The notes under the pieces are model-generated. The model did no database searches. It saw only the letters and a list, made by a program, of their open reading frames with translations, and had not been told where the DNA came from. A stretch of DNA of 64,000 nt from Azorinus chamasolen (lineage: Eukaryota > Mollusca > Bivalvia > Cardiida > Solecurtidae). The stretch covers positions 21,759,315 through 21,823,314 of the forward strand of contig OY755242.1 in the NCBI GenBank assembly GCA_963576725.1, in the 5' to 3' direction. Below, in pieces: positions 32,172 to 43,777 of the stretch. Made by a program: the position numbers and the translations under genes. The first letter of the stretch is position 1. Every line of letters begins with the position of its first letter.

Positions 32172-32345
32172 TTAACCCTTTCAATGCTGAATTTTCGAAG
32201 TGGAATACCTCGGCACTGTTTAATGGGAAACTCCAATCAGTATAAAAGGATATACTTTCTGAGAGGATTGACATATAGCACAGACCCTAATCAGATGGCT
32301 CCTCTATGATCCCTCTGATCTAGGTCTACCCTGTTTATATACAGT
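32172..32345. mobile_element. Family K element, truncated
   Basis: TTTAACCCTTTCAATGCTG; middle CAGACCCTAATCAGATGGCT. Confidence 0.6.
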
Positions 32346-32537
32346 AAACCCCCTCTAATGCAACCACTTAATGAACAAACATAGCTGTCTTCATAAGCAG
32401 GTGGTAGCTTAATGCAGGACGAAAGATATGCAGAAAGCTCCTTCTGCATAACTTTCGTCCTGCATTAAGCTACCACCTGCCTTTGCCATTGTGAATTATG
32501 CCCCTTTTTGGTGGTCGCATTAGATGGTTTTAGTGTA
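32339..32537. mobile_element. Family F MITE
   Basis: ACAGTAAACCCCCTCTAATGC to GCATTAGATGGTTTTAGTG. The core GGTGGTAGCTTAATGCAGGA is a perfect palindrome whose apex has lost TATAGGAGC. Confidence 0.85.
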
Positions 32538-32569
32538 TTATATACAGGTACACTCATTTCCCATTTCAA

Positions 32570-32700
32570 ATGGTTAACTCTTAGCACGCTATGGTCGAGT
32601 TTGTGAGTACCTTTATCAACAGTTTGGATCCAGATGAGACGACGAGTAGTTCGGCGTCTCACAGGATGAAAACTGTGTGACACTATGTCTTCATTTCGGA
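32570..32700. mobile_element. Family A MITE
   Basis: GTTAACTCTTAGCACGCTA; GTTTGGATCCAGATGAGACG / GGCGTCTCACAGGAT. Confidence 0.75.
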
Positions 32701-32837
32701 GGAAACTAGACATAGGAAAACTTCTAACTTTGTAACTGATGACTATTGTTTCAGATAAAAATTACATGTACTTCCCACGCAGAGTGTTTAATGTTCTGTG
32801 CATATTGTCGTCTGCTCATATTGTCGTCTGTTTCACT

Positions 32838-33049
32838 TAACCCTCATATTGACGCCTCTGAAAAGGTCACCTATTGAAACCATTCTGATAAATAGAGCAT
32901 TTGCTCCTATAGGAGCAAATGCTCTATTTTTCACAATGGTTTCAAACTACAACATTCTAAATTTTTCCCTTTCTCTAGTTAATATTCCTTTTTGGTAGAT
33001 TTATTCAAAGTGGTTTGATCTAAAAATAGCATATGAGGTAATGGGTTAA
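32838..33049. mobile_element. Family C MITE, inverted
   Basis: TTAACCCTCATATTGACGCC to GAGGTAATGGGTTAA; perfect ATTTGCTCCTATAGGAGCAAAT. Confidence 0.9.
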
Positions 33050-33089
33050 ATATAACATGAATTCTCCTAAAATACACCTCACAACCTAA

Positions 33090-33163
33090 GTGTGAAACAC
33101 TTTAGGTCCTGATGAAATGTCACGTTTCTTGGAGTCTGATCTGGATACAAACTGTTTGCGAAA
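33090..33163. mobile_element. Family A MITE core, worn
   Basis: AACACTTTAGGTCCTGATG...GAGTCTGATCTGGATAC. Confidence 0.55.
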
Positions 33164-33827
33164 ATCAACATAGACTCGCTTGAAGTATCCTGAAAATTAA
33201 TATTTAGCTTGCTTCAAAATATAATAAAAACCAACAACAAAAAGCAATATGCGTTAATTGTAGACTTCGAGAACTGTTTCACTGTCCAATTGTATCATCT
33301 TCAAAGTTTCGCACCTGACCTAATGTTTACTTTTAATTTGTTTTCAAATTTATTTTGAGAAACTTATTCACAGTAACAAATAGTTTAGATTCTGCTGAGA
33401 CGCTGATTTACATGTGGTCGCATTTGGATCCAAATTGTTTCCACTTGTAATTACAGAATCGCCATTGGCAGCGAAAAGAGAACGGCATATTAACACGTAC
33501 AACCTGTCTCCCATCGAATGTCCAAAGATGTCGGCTGCAGAGTATCGTCCGTTGTTGTTGATTTATTGTTGTTGTTTCATTTATATTTTTGTTATATTTT
33601 AATCAAAAGAATATGTAGAACTATGTCACAATATTTGGCCCCTGGTCAATTGTGTTTCACGGTGCCAGATCTGGTTTTGACTGACTATACGTTGAATACC
33701 AGACGTACAGTGTTAAACACGTTTGGGTCCTGATGAGACACACAGTCTCTGACCATCGGCATATGATATGGACCCAATCTGTTTACATATAGGTAATTAC
33801 AGATTCGTCATCGTCCAAACGAAGGGA

Positions 33828-34021
33828 TTAACCCTTTCCTTCATGACATGTAATGGCAAAAAGAGTAGACCTAGATCAGACGGTTCCTATATCTAATGGT
33901 ATTCTTTACGTTCTAAATGACTACAATGTTCCACCTTCCATATTTCATATTTACTGCTTTGTCCATGAATATGCAGTAGGTAGTGAAAATTTAAATAAAA
34001 CTAGAACAGGGAATTGGTTAA
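33828..34021. mobile_element. Family B MITE, hairpin arm deleted
   Basis: TTAACCCTTTCCTTCATGAC to ACAGGGAATTGGTTAA. Confidence 0.8.
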
Positions 34022-34216
34022 GTAACCTACGCCAGTCTTATCGCTCAAAGGATTATTAATATACAAGGACATGAAACTCTGCCAGAAGTTCGACTGTTTT
34101 TCTCTATGACCTTTGATTTAAGGCCAAAAAAAGTGAACTATGTCAAAGTTCCAACAAATGGAGATTTTTTTAAATATCGAATTCACCTTTAGAACGTTAT
34201 ATGAAAGTTATAATTA

Positions 34217-34275
34217 CTGTGTCAAACAGCTTGGATCCAGATGAGATATCGAGTGACCTTGCGTTTCATCAGTAT
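34217..34275. mobile_element. Family A core fused to an L foldback
   Basis: GTCAAACAGCTTGGATCCAG...GCGTTTCATCAGTATCC, directly followed by family L. Confidence 0.65.
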
Positions 34276-34452
34276 CCATGCTTATAAAACTTTTAGTTGA
34301 GTCTGAGTTCGTTCTCAAGTTTTTGATTGGTCAGATTTGAGCCTTTGGCTCAAATCTGACCAATCAAAAGCTTGAGAACTCAAATCCGACCGATCAAAAG
34401 CTTGAGAACGAACACTCAGACTCAACTAAAACGTTTTATAAACATGGACCCA
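34272..34452. repeat. Family L foldback
   Basis: TATCCATGCTTATAAAAC to GTTTTATAAACATGGACC; centre TTTGAGCCTTTGGCTCAAA. Confidence 0.9.
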
Positions 34453-34559
34453 GAACCCAAACATTTTTATGAACAAACATTAGATAAAAGAGCACATTTT
34501 AGACTTGGTATTGACCACAATTGTCTGACGACGTTAATTTGCTAAAGGTGAAAATACCG

Positions 34560-34805
34560 GAAAACCTTTTATCTGATGGAACAGTTATGTAAGGAATAAT
34601 GACATCATGAATGTGCAATAGATGAATCTTTATAATAATGGCTAATGGATACTGAGCTATGACAGATGCAGTACAATCATATCTATAGCACTCCTTAAGC
34701 AAACAGAGCAGACCCTGATCAAACGGCTCATACAAGAACAGTTTGACCTACGTCTACTTTGTTCGCAGATGCGTTAAAATGCGTTATGGGTGAGGGAAAA
34801 CAATT
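34560..34805. mobile_element. Family B MITE, inverted
   Basis: AGCAAACAGAGCAGACCCTG / CTACGTCTACTTTGTTCGC. Confidence 0.7.
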
Positions 34806-34914
34806 AATAAATTGTTATCATTTTCCTTGTAAAATTATTGATGAAATTGATTGATAGTTTAAGAGCTCCAGGTAAGATGCCTAAATTAAAACATATTGAA
34901 GAATAACATATATT

Positions 34915-35005
34915 TCTCCACCAGATCCTATGTTGTGACCACTAGTTAGAATCGTCTCTAAAGAGTGGTCACAACATAGGGTTTTGGTGGAGACGTGGTG
35001 GTTTT
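34915..35005. mobile_element. Family M core fragment
   Basis: CCACCAGATCCTATGTTGTG / CACAACATAGGGTTTTGGTGG. Confidence 0.75.
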
Positions 35006-35169
35006 AATACCTGTTCACGAATGTTTATCTGTTGCTGTGTACTTTGGTAGAATGTTTGAAAAACAATGGTAACTTTCATCTAAAATAGTATATTATAATA
35101 ACTTAAGAAATAAACACTTCATACATAGCAGTTAAATGAATGTTTATAATAGCATACGAACAAAAGATG

Positions 35170-35378
35170 TACAGTGAAAGCTCCCTATAACGGCCGCTAA
35201 ATTACATCAAGCATTTTGTGTTAAAAGCGAGTGGCTGCTTAAAGCAAGGTGAAAGTAAAACAGAACGCTCCTATAGGAGCGTTCTGTTTTACTTTCATCT
35301 TGCTTTAAGTAGCCATCTGCTCTAAATACTAACTAATTAACACAAGTTAGTTGCCGTTATAGAGAGGTTTTACTGTAT
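35170..35378. mobile_element. Family D MITE, complete
   Basis: TACAGTGAAAGCTCCCTATAAC to ATAGAGAGGTTTTACTGTA; perfect core GAACGCTCCTATAGGAGCGTTC. Confidence 0.95.
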
Positions 35379-35427
35379 TTACCATTGCAGAAACTGTAAA
35401 ATCACGTGTATATATACATACTGTTCT

Positions 35428-35650
35428 ATAAGCAAACAGAGAAGATATTGATCAGACACCTTGTACATAAGAAGTCTGATCTGGACCTACCCTGTGTGCT
35501 TATGCGTAAACACTCGTCTTTGTCTAGTAAAGGGTTATCCTTCTTACTCTATTTATCAGACAAACTCAGACAAAATAATGCAGACCCAGAACAGTCGGCT
35601 TAAGAAGAAGCCTTTTGATCAGGATCTACACTGTTTGTTACATTGTTAGT
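35428..35650. mobile_element. Two family B hairpin fragments in tandem
   Basis: AAGCAAACAGAGAAGATATTG (35431) and ATAATGCAGACCCAGAACAG (35575), each followed by its partial inverse. Confidence 0.6.
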
Positions 35651-36114
35651 CTAATTTACATTTATCAAGCTGGTACCTAATTGAATTATTCAACTTTACA
35701 GACAGTTGGGGTGGAGTACTGGGCGTCCGAACATGTAGGATAATTTGGGTAAACGGGCGAGTGGGGAGTTTTGTAGAGTAGACTTACTTCAAATGTCTAC
35801 AAAATAGGATGAACTGTGGATCTATTCTTGCAACTGTTGGTTCAACCTTGTGTTGCACTCACATTTATTTTTCAGAATTGAATTCGCCTTGGTACAAAGC
35901 TTCAAATCATGAAATGTCGAGATACCAAATCGTTTGATGTAGAGATATGATAGAGATCAGAGATCAAGGGAATTAGTGGTAAAAAGAAACGCGTTAACCT
36001 TATAATTTGTCTTCTGCGTCATTGTTGCCTGGTTAAGAAATCGTCTGCTTCAGGTTTACAAAATATGAGATTCATTATTTCCTCTATTTGAAAAACACAA
36101 ATTGGGTGGCCAGT

Positions 36115-36180
36115 AGATTGGACCCAGATGTGTGACTGGGATACTCGGTATTTAATCTGGATCCAAACTGTTTGTAATGG
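36115..36180. mobile_element. Family A MITE core, worn
   Basis: GATTGGACCCAGATGTGTG...GATACTCGGTATTTAATCTGG. Confidence 0.55.
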
Positions 36181-36241
36181 TAATTATGATTGTGTCAGCA
36201 GCATACCTCAGGTAAACTCGTTATGTTTGTCATCTTTATCG

Positions 36242-36457
36242 TTAACCCTTAAACTGTGAGAACCGAGTACATTAAACGTTTGTAGATAATGTAGACCCAG
36301 ATAAAACCGCTCCAAGATAAGCTCTTTGATCTGGATATACACTGTTTGTCATAAACATCATTTTCTTCGGTGTTAAAGTTTGATACATTATTTTGTTTAA
36401 TTAATATTCAGAGAGAGAGGAGTCATTTTTAATTATGCAAGCAGGTTAAGGGTCAAA
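36242..36457. mobile_element. Family B-like MITE
   Basis: TTAACCCTTAAACTGTGAG to GGTTAAGGGTCAA; hairpin TAGACCCAGATAAAACCGCT. Confidence 0.7.
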
Positions 36458-36693
36458 CATGATAAATATCTTCATTTATACAGATTATAGTGATCGTGGG
36501 AGCAAAATAGATTAACGAAGATATTAGACTATTAAACAGAAATGGGAGAAAAGGAGGGACCTTCTGTTGATTCCTTTTCAGTAAATACAAATGTTTTGTG
36601 TAATGTACAATGGTTAGTATTCTTACAGTGCGTGAAATTGAAATCCGACATGTACTTAAACATATTTAGAGGATCAAGTTTCTTTAATTTAAT

Positions 36694-36893
36694 GTAGTAA
36701 ATCTTCTCTAAACCGGAATTCTAGTAGAGAAGAATTGAGATACTTTTAGACAGGTGGCTGCTTAATGCAGGGTGAAAGTCATGCAGAAAGCTCCTAGAGG
36801 AGCTTTCTGCATGACTTTCGCCCTGCATTAAGCTGCCACCTGTCTCCAAGACCGATATGTATAACTTAATTTAACATCCGGTTTAGAGGGGTT
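36694..36893. mobile_element. Family G MITE, complete
   Basis: TAAATCTTCTCTAAACCGGAA to CCGGTTTAGAGGGGTTTTA; perfect core CAGAAAGCTCCTAGAGGAGC. Confidence 0.9.
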
Positions 36894-36904
36894 TTATTAC
36901 TCTG

Positions 36905-37112
36905 TATTAACTCTTTGCACGCTAGCGGACAATTTGTGATAACCTGTTCAAGTAGTTTAGAGTTTTAGACCCAGGTGAGATGCCGAGTAACTCGATGTCT
37001 CACCTGGATACAAACTGTTTGGCAGTCTGTATTTTTTTTAAGGTAAACATATTATAAAAGACTGTAGCAGACGATGTCTTATGCAGACGACACTTACTAA
37101 ATGTACAGAGTT
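36905..37112. mobile_element. Family A MITE
   Basis: TTAACTCTTTGCACGCTAGCG; hairpin CAGGTGAGATGCCGAGTAAC; right end CAGAGTTAAC. Confidence 0.8.
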
Positions 37113-37267
37113 AACATCTAATTGGAATTGGTGAGTGTTGTCGAATGTTAGTGACTGTTGGCCATAAAAAGTGAATGGCGTTATTTTCGTCGCAGTATAA
37201 CAATTACTCGTGTGACACCTATCGAGGTATTAACCTTTTAGCACATAAATAGTCATGTAATATATAA

Positions 37268-37436
37268 TGATATACCGTTGAGCCTGTTTTAAGCGGCCAT
37301 TTTATAGAACACAGGCGTCTTAAAAATCAGGTGGTTGCTTAATGCAGGACAGAAGGCCTACATTAAGCTACCACTTGCCTTAAAGACCCATAATATTACC
37401 TCTTTTCCATGGCCGCTTAAAACATGGTCTGCTGTA
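37268..37436. mobile_element. Family F MITE, loop deleted
   Basis: GTTGAGCCTGTTTTAAGCGGCC to GGCCGCTTAAAACATGG; left arm ends at GCAGGACAGAAGGCC. Confidence 0.8.
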
Positions 37437-37562
37437 TTAACCAGATCAACTTGTATAATGGTATATGAACACAGGACATTTTTACCATTGCAGAAACTGT
37501 AGATACAGGTCGTTATAACGACGGTCCATATAACGGAATTTTCATTTTACTGACACGAATTT

Positions 37563-37722
37563 CGGAAACGTAAACAGTCAATCCCTCTAAACCGAAATGT
37601 TAGTAAAGCAAAACTTAGATGTTTGGCAGGCGGTTGCTACACTCTGCATTAAGCTGCCACCTGTGTTACATATCCGTATTGATGATAATTTGTACATGCA
37701 GTGTAGAGGGGTGTAACTGTAT
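37563..37722. mobile_element. Family G MITE, loop deleted
   Basis: CAGTCAATCCCTCTAAACCG to GTAGAGGGGTGTAACTG. Confidence 0.75.
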
Positions 37723-37794
37723 AAGTCAATGTAAATACTACGACACTTTCTGTGGGTACGAACATGGCGCTAGTAACGAGAGTTGACTGTACTT

Positions 37795-38100
37795 CCATGA
37801 GCAAACAGAACATACCCTGGTCAGATGGTTTCTCATAAGAGTCATCAGAACTTGGTCTACTCTGTTTGTAAAATGTGTTAAATGGTCTCTGTGAGGTAAA
37901 TGGTTAACACATTAACCCTTTCCTTCATAAATACGCCTTTCTACGCCTCTGTAAACGTCACTTAACCATTTCCTTAATAAGTATGCCTTTCTTTCTACGC
38001 CTCTGTAAAAGTTACTTTTTGAAACAATTGTGACAAGCAAGGTTTTACGCAAGCGTAAAATAGCTGCGTAACATGTTTTTAAGCAGGATAGAAGAAAAAG
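37795..38100. mobile_element. Family B fragment followed by family C fragment
   Basis: GAGCAAACAGAACATACCCTGG...CTTGGTCTACTCTG, then TTAACCCTTTCCTTCATAAATACGCC with a local duplication and a new inner palindrome (GTTTTACGCAAGCGTAAAA). Confidence 0.65.
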
Positions 38101-38139
38101 AGGGAACAATATTGGGAAAACATGGCTGTTATGTATGAA

Positions 38140-38610
38140 TTAATACATGTATCAGAAACAGGGGAATGTTTTAATGAGCCATGGTGCATAATACCTGTGT
38201 TTGACACCAATAATACACATTACGTCACATATCAATGTTATTCATTTGCTGAAACACACTGACGTAGAAACCATTATCATATTAAGTGATGTTCACAAGG
38301 CATACAAACTCCCATACTTACAGTCTACATGAAATTATTCCGATAGGTCGACTCAATGCCCATTAACTTTTTCATTTATTGTGTCCCCAAATTAAGAACA
38401 GGTTAGTATAAGATAATTATACAGTTAAGTTGAAGCAAATTCAAATTCACAATGGTGAAATATGCAAAACGGTCAACAAAACCACGAGTAAAAGGTATCA
38501 GCTAAATAACTTTAACAAAGCCAAAATGCAAACAAAGGTCCTATATTTTTATGTACAAAATGGTTGTTAACCAAAAGCACGTATACTAAGGGTGCTAAGA
38601 AAATATGAGA
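38140..38610. other. Non-repeat intergenic stretch
   Basis: No frame, splice pair or repeat family recognised. Confidence 0.5.
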
Positions 38611-38625
38611 GAAAAAAAAAATAAT

Positions 38626-38698
38626 TCCGAGGATTGAACCCACGACCTCATGTTTCCTAGTCCATCGTTATAACCCTTAGACCACGCTGACAGCTATG
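38626..38698 (-). mobile_element. tRNA-like sequence (SINE head)
   Basis: Minus strand: A box GCGTGGTCTAAGGG and B box GTGGGTTCAATCC at tRNA spacing, followed by an A/T tail. The 5' and 3' arms do not pair, so a tRNA-derived SINE or relic is more likely than a working tRNA. Confidence 0.6.
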
Positions 38699-38984
38699 CT
38701 AAAAAATGTGATTTTAATGATTTATACCTAATTCACTAGCATTTTCACTAAAACTGGATCATGGCAGAAAAGAAAGAAATATCCCCGACCAAAATATGCT
38801 GAGAAAAATATATGAATGAAAATAAATAAAATAAATGAATATATGTAAATAAAAACTTGTCTCACAGTAGGCCTAAACCATATTTATTAAAAAGATTGGC
38901 ATTTTTAGAAACACAGGACCGCAGAAACGCATGGGCAAAATTCAAAGCCGTATAATGTTGGGCTGCTTTCGCAGCCCAATAAGG

Positions 38985-39122
38985 AGCAAATGTTCTATTT
39001 ATCACAATGGTTTCTTAACTACAAAATTCTAAAGTTTTCCTTTTCTCTAGCTAATGCTCCTTTTCGGAAGATTTATTCCAAGAGGTTGGGTCTAAAAATA
39101 GCCTATGGAGGAATGGGTTAAA
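38985..39122. mobile_element. Family C MITE, right half
   Basis: AGGAGCAAATGTTCTATTTATC to GGAGGAATGGGTTAA. Confidence 0.8.
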
Positions 39123-39589
39123 ACTGTATTTCAATTTGAATGGATATAATTTTTAATTTAAGTGGTGTTTATGCAAGAACTATGTTGTAAATATTATCTC
39201 AGGAATAGAATATGTGCAGGACACAGTGTTGATCCTGACCAAGATGGTCATACATGAGTCCCTTTGTCCGGGTTTACATTGTTTCCCTGTGTCGCTACTA
39301 AGGACAAAAAACAACAGAAAATGAGTTAAGAATGTAAACGATGAATAGAACGTTTGCAGTAACAAAATATTTATTTAATCAATGTTACTATATTAATAAT
39401 GACAATTTATTAATAATGACACTTCCAAAGCGAATTGCAGGGGTCGTTTATTTGCATAAATACGGACAAAAGACAGATCTCGAGGGCGGTGGGTTAACTT
39501 TTATCCGACAGATAAAATGATGTCCGCCACAACACTTATCTACTTCAAGGTTTACTAACGTTCGATGTATTAAAACATTTAAGAACACT

Positions 39590-39672
39590 TGACCGAGTGT
39601 CAAACAACTTGGATCCAGATGAAACGTCGAGTTACTCGGTGTCTCATCTGGATCCAGTGTTTGCAAATGCCG
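39590..39672. mobile_element. Family A MITE core
   Basis: CAACTTGGATCCAGATGAAACG / GGTGTCTCATCTGGATCCAG. Confidence 0.8.
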
Positions 39673-39961
39673 GCTTAGTCGTGGTTAGCGGGAGAAGGGT
39701 TGATATTGAAAACAGTTTCTAAACAGGAAAATAGCTAAAGCAAATATAGGTCTCATTCAATCCAACTGTGTGTTAGCATTATATATATATCTATGATAAT
39801 GTAAATTAACAACGAAACCGCCCAATTAGGCATATCTAGGACTCGGCGCAAAACTGATGTTAGTATATACTTTATCATCTGTGAGCATACAAAATGGTTC
39901 TCTTCTTATGTTCTGTATGTGCGTTATTTTCGTTCTTTTATTTCCAAAATCTCGATAAAAC

Positions 39962-40034
39962 TGTCAAACAGTCTGGATCTTGGAGAGACGCCGAAATTAC
40001 TCGGCGTCTCATCTGGATCAAAACTGTTTGCAAA
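39962..40034. mobile_element. Family A MITE core
   Basis: CTTGGAGAGACGCCGAAATTACTCGGCGTCTCATC with AAACAGTCTGG / CAAAACTGTTTGC. Confidence 0.8.
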
Positions 40035-40384
40035 TATCATTACAAGCTCGTCCCATACACTGTAGCTACCACAGTTTTGTACTAAACCATCGATGCTGAT
40101 CTTACACGTATTTCTAAACCTTAAGCGTGTAATTTCGACTGAGGCGACATTTATGAAGCGTTTGTATTCAGATCAGATCCCGAGGAATTCTTCTTCCCAT
40201 CAATATCCGAAAGAAGTATCACACTGGTCGCGATTTTGGAGTAAAATGGAAAAAAATAATATTTTAAAGATTTTTTTATTGCTGATAATTTCTGTTGAAG
40301 AATTTTACTCAGCGTGGTAGACTTGTTAACTGGCACAATGGCCGTATTGTGTAAAAGAAAATTGAAATACAACATAATCTATCC

Positions 40385-40580
40385 ACAGGGACCACTTAAT
40401 CAATAAATGTGGATCTCTTAAAAAGCAGGTGACTGCTTAATGCAGAACAAGAGTAATGCAGAAATCCCCCAAAGGAACTTTCTGCATTACTTCCTTCTTC
40501 ATTAAGATACCAAGACTGAAGTTGTCTTAAGAATCCAGAATTGTGTTTCGTTTGAGCTGTCGCTCTACAAGGGTTCTACT
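40385..40580. mobile_element. Family F MITE, worn
   Basis: GGGACCACTTAATCAATAAATG...AGTAATGCAGAAATCCCC...GGGTTCTACTG. Confidence 0.7.
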
Positions 40581-40756
40581 GTGTACAATTTGGAATTAAC
40601 GGGTGGGGAATACATCCGTTTCCTTTGTCCATTTACGTCAAATTGACGAGTAAATGACAGTTAAATACGTATATTAAATTTCCTCATAACAAATATTGCA
40701 TGCTAACAGATAAACAAATTATTTTCATTTACCTTCTTCCGCCTAGGAAATCGCAT

Positions 40757-41215
40757 ACAATTCAATTCAATTTAAATTTTATTGGCAATATCAACATATA
40801 CAATTCTTCTGACCAAGTAAACAATACAATATAAAGATGGCAAATGCATTACACTAATACATACATCAATGTAATGAAATAAATAACAGATTGAGCTAAT
40901 AAATACTGATTCAAACACAATCTGATATATAAATAGCAATTCAAGTACATAAAGAAACCTGAGAAGCAGCATTTTCTATGCATTCTGCACGTTTTAACAT
41001 AGCATAGTGAATATATTTCGACACATTTCTGATGATACCTACTTTTTTACTGGACATAAAATTGGCAAATTTAGACAGTGAAGGCCAAGATCTAGCAAGT
41101 TTGTATGTCTTTCGTAAATCTGAATAAATAGGAAAGCAAAGTAGAATGTGATAGTCTGATTCAAATAAAATACAGATCATGTGTTCAGAACACTGCCGCC
41201 AACAGTTGTTTTATT
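40757..41215 (-). pseudogene. 3' end of a LINE (non-LTR retrotransposon)
   Basis: The minus strand reads FESDYHILLCFPIYSDLRKT and WPSLSKFANFMSSKKVGIIR, the C-terminal D-x-x-H-x-L-x-x-C-P-x-Y-x-x-L-R block common after the RT domain of CR1/L2/Rex-type LINEs. It ends in the AT-rich 3' tail TTCAATTCAATTTAAATTTT. No RT core remains: a 5'-truncated dead copy, of a different family from the one at 47-49.7 kb. Confidence 0.8.
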
Positions 41216-41310
41216 CTTCTGTAATTTATATGAATAGCGATACGAGCAAAAAAGTACTAAAAACTTTATTGTTTCGGCAAATTGCTTTGACCAAGAACAG
41301 GTCACATACA

Positions 41311-41520
41311 TTAACCCTTCTCTTGCTGAATTTTAAAATACATGTCTCCTTCTTTAACCATGCCCTGTTGTATAATTACATATATCTTCACTGTGTACAA
41401 GTATTTCGCTGTGCAGTGGAGTCCACTGGTTGCTCAATCCTGCTCCTACAGGAGCTTCTCATCTGGGTCTTCACTATTTACAGGTAGGTATATTGACGTG
41501 AATAGCAAGCGAAGGGTTAA
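41311..41520. mobile_element. Family H MITE, inverted, hairpin arm deleted
   Basis: TTAACCCTTCTCTTGCTGAAT to AGCAAGCGAAGGGTTAA; only CTCCTACAGGAGCTTCTCATC remains of the hairpin. Confidence 0.9.
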
Positions 41521-41524
41521 ACCC

Positions 41525-41605
41525 CACACGTACACACACATTCACATACACACACCCTCTCACCATCACCCCCACCTTACCGCCACCCCACTCTACTGCC
41601 ACCCC
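41525..41605. repeat. CA/CCA-rich simple sequence
   Basis: ACACACATTCACATACACACACC grading into CACCCCCACC. Confidence 0.85.
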
Positions 41606-41689
41606 AATGACCTATATTAACTTGCACTCTTTGTGGAACATGTCTAGATATGGAATTGAATTTCATATTAAGTATGAACCCTTTACGTC

Positions 41690-41903
41690 ACAGAAATGCC
41701 TTTTAACGCTTTTGCAAACAGAGTAGATCCCCTTCAAGGGACATCTGATCAGGGTTTGATCTGTTCGCTAATTATGTCATAATAAAGACCCCATTCTACC
41801 GTTTCTGCCGTGGTCATTGATCAACGCGTTCAAACAATCAAACTAATTAATATCCAATGGTGTCATGAATACCTTATAAATATTCATGGCGTAAATGATT
41901 AAG
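41690..41903. mobile_element. Family B MITE, hairpin arm shortened
   Basis: GAACCCTTTACGTCACAG; GCAAACAGAGTAGATCCCC / GATCAGGGTTTGATCTG; right end GTAAATGATTAA. Confidence 0.75.
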
Positions 41904-42067
41904 GAGTGTTTCTGTCAGAAATATTTGTTCTTGTGTGCAGTTTGGTTAGTCATATGAGGCGTATTGGCGCAGAACGTTGTTTTTACGAGAGGGATGAACT
42001 TACAGCAATATTTCAGTTCGCGGTAATGGTTTTAGGTCCAAGTCTCGACTTTATGGCGTTTGCGTTG

Positions 42068-42295
42068 AACACATTATCCCCTAGTGACGCATTTTTGCGC
42101 ATCTATAGAAGTCACTTTATGAAACCATTGTGATAAATAGAGCCTTTGCTCCTATAGGAGCAAAGGCTCTATTTATCACAATGGTTTCAAACTACAAAAT
42201 TCTAAATGTTTCCTTTCCTCTAGTAAATGCCTCTTTTCGGTAGATACATTCAAAGAGGTTGGGTCTAAAAATAGCCTAGGAGAGAATGAGTTAAA
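42068..42295. mobile_element. Family C MITE, full length, inverted
   Basis: ACACATTATCCCCTAGTGACGC to GAGAGAATGAGTTAA; perfect CCTTTGCTCCTATAGGAGCAAAGG. Confidence 0.9.
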
Positions 42296-42429
42296 TCATT
42301 TTCCTAAACTATATGAAGAGCGATAATTATTAGTTAAAATATTAGATAATAAGGGACAAAAGCAAAGTGGGTCGCAACGTTAGATAAGAGTTTTTAATAT
42401 ACATTCTCCATGGACAACGAATTGAACAT

Positions 42430-42629
42430 ACAGTAAAACTTGCTTTCAGCGACCATTACATGGACGTTTATTTCATTAAGACGGGGTGTTTAGTGTAGGG
42501 TAAAAGTAACACAGAAATCTCCCAAAATAGCTTTCTGTATTACGTTTGCCCTGCATTGAGCTACCATCTGATTTTAAGACTTCTACATTTAATTATCAAG
42601 TGGTCGTTTAAACAAGGGTTTACTGTACA
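42430..42629. mobile_element. Family F MITE
   Basis: ACAGTAAAACTTGCTTTCAGCG to CAAGGGTTTACTGTA; core AGTAACACAGAAATCTCC. Confidence 0.8.
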
Positions 42630-42892
42630 TATTTCGCTGGTGATATCTGATTTGGAATTCCATTGATCAGATGTAGCACACATACTTTAATACAAAGTAT
42701 TGCATTATTCATATCTGCTCCATGTCTAAATTTCTAAATTATCTTCAATTTCTTTTCAAAACTACAAAATATAAGTGTCATAAATACATACATGTACGTT
42801 GACCCCCCGATGGCGCAACCATTTGATCGTCGTCTCATCTGGATCTAATACAGGTGTAAAGGCTGTCACAAGTTTGCCAACAGCGTGTATAT

Positions 42893-43084
42893 GTACAGTA
42901 AAACCTCTCTATATAACGACCACTTAATTACATCAAGTAGTTTGTGTTAAAGGTGTCTGCTTAAAGCAAGGTGAAAGAAAAACAGAACGCTCCCATAGGA
43001 GCGTTCTGTTTTACCTTCACCTTGCTTTAAGCAGCTATCTGCCCTAGATACCAATTTAGTGGTCGTTATAGAGAGGTTTTACTA
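42893..43084. mobile_element. Family D MITE, complete
   Basis: TACAGTAAAACCTCTCTATA to TATAGAGAGGTTTTACT; core GAACGCTCCCATAGGAGCG. Confidence 0.95.
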
Positions 43085-43134
43085 TTATAGCTTATCATTT
43101 AGCATGATAATTGGAACAAAAAGAGAGTACCTTA

Positions 43135-43560
43135 TCAATAAATGTACATGTAGCTGTCTTTACAAGCAAGGGCAACAGGTGGCTTAATGCATGATGAAAG
43201 TTATGTAGAAAGCTCCTGTAGGAGCTCATCCTACATTAAGCTACCATCTGCATTAACACTTTCCCTGTTTCATATTAATTTTATTCCAAATTCCAATACC
43301 TACTGAATATTCATCGACAAAATATCTATCATTTAATATGGAAGGTGGAACAATGTAGCCATTTTAGAAAGAAAAGAAACAGATCTATCAAATTCCATTA
43401 ACAAACAGAGCAGACACTGATCAGACGGCTCCTATGGGAGCCTTCTGATCTGGGTCTACTCTGTTTATAGATGCGTGAAAACACCTTTATATGAAGGAAA
43501 TGGTTAAGATCCAGAAATAGACATATCTTTGGTGATCATGTTATTGCGGGTTCACTGTAT
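43135..43560. mobile_element. Family F MITE split by family B
   Basis: Left to 43252 (AGCTCCTGTAGGAGCTC, ATTAAGCTACCATCTGCA); right from 43508 (GTGATCATGTTATTGCGGG, TTCACTGTA). Confidence 0.7.
43253..43507. mobile_element. Family B MITE, inverted, inside F
   Basis: TTAACACTTTCCCTG to GAAGGAAATGGTTAA; hairpin CAGACGGCTCCTATGGGAGC. Confidence 0.9.
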
Positions 43561-43777
43561 AAAATTGCATTTGACATTGAATATGCTAAAGATTGCAGTG
43601 ATGCAATTAAGATATAATACATCAATGAAAATAAATTACATTGCGTTTTCTATCAAGTGAATAATCAGAAACACGATTCATACAAAAAAAATGGGACCAT
43701 GAAGGATATTAACGAGTTTTATCGAATACTTACATCTCTATAAAATTGTGTAAAGAAAAAAACTTTCTAGACCTACC

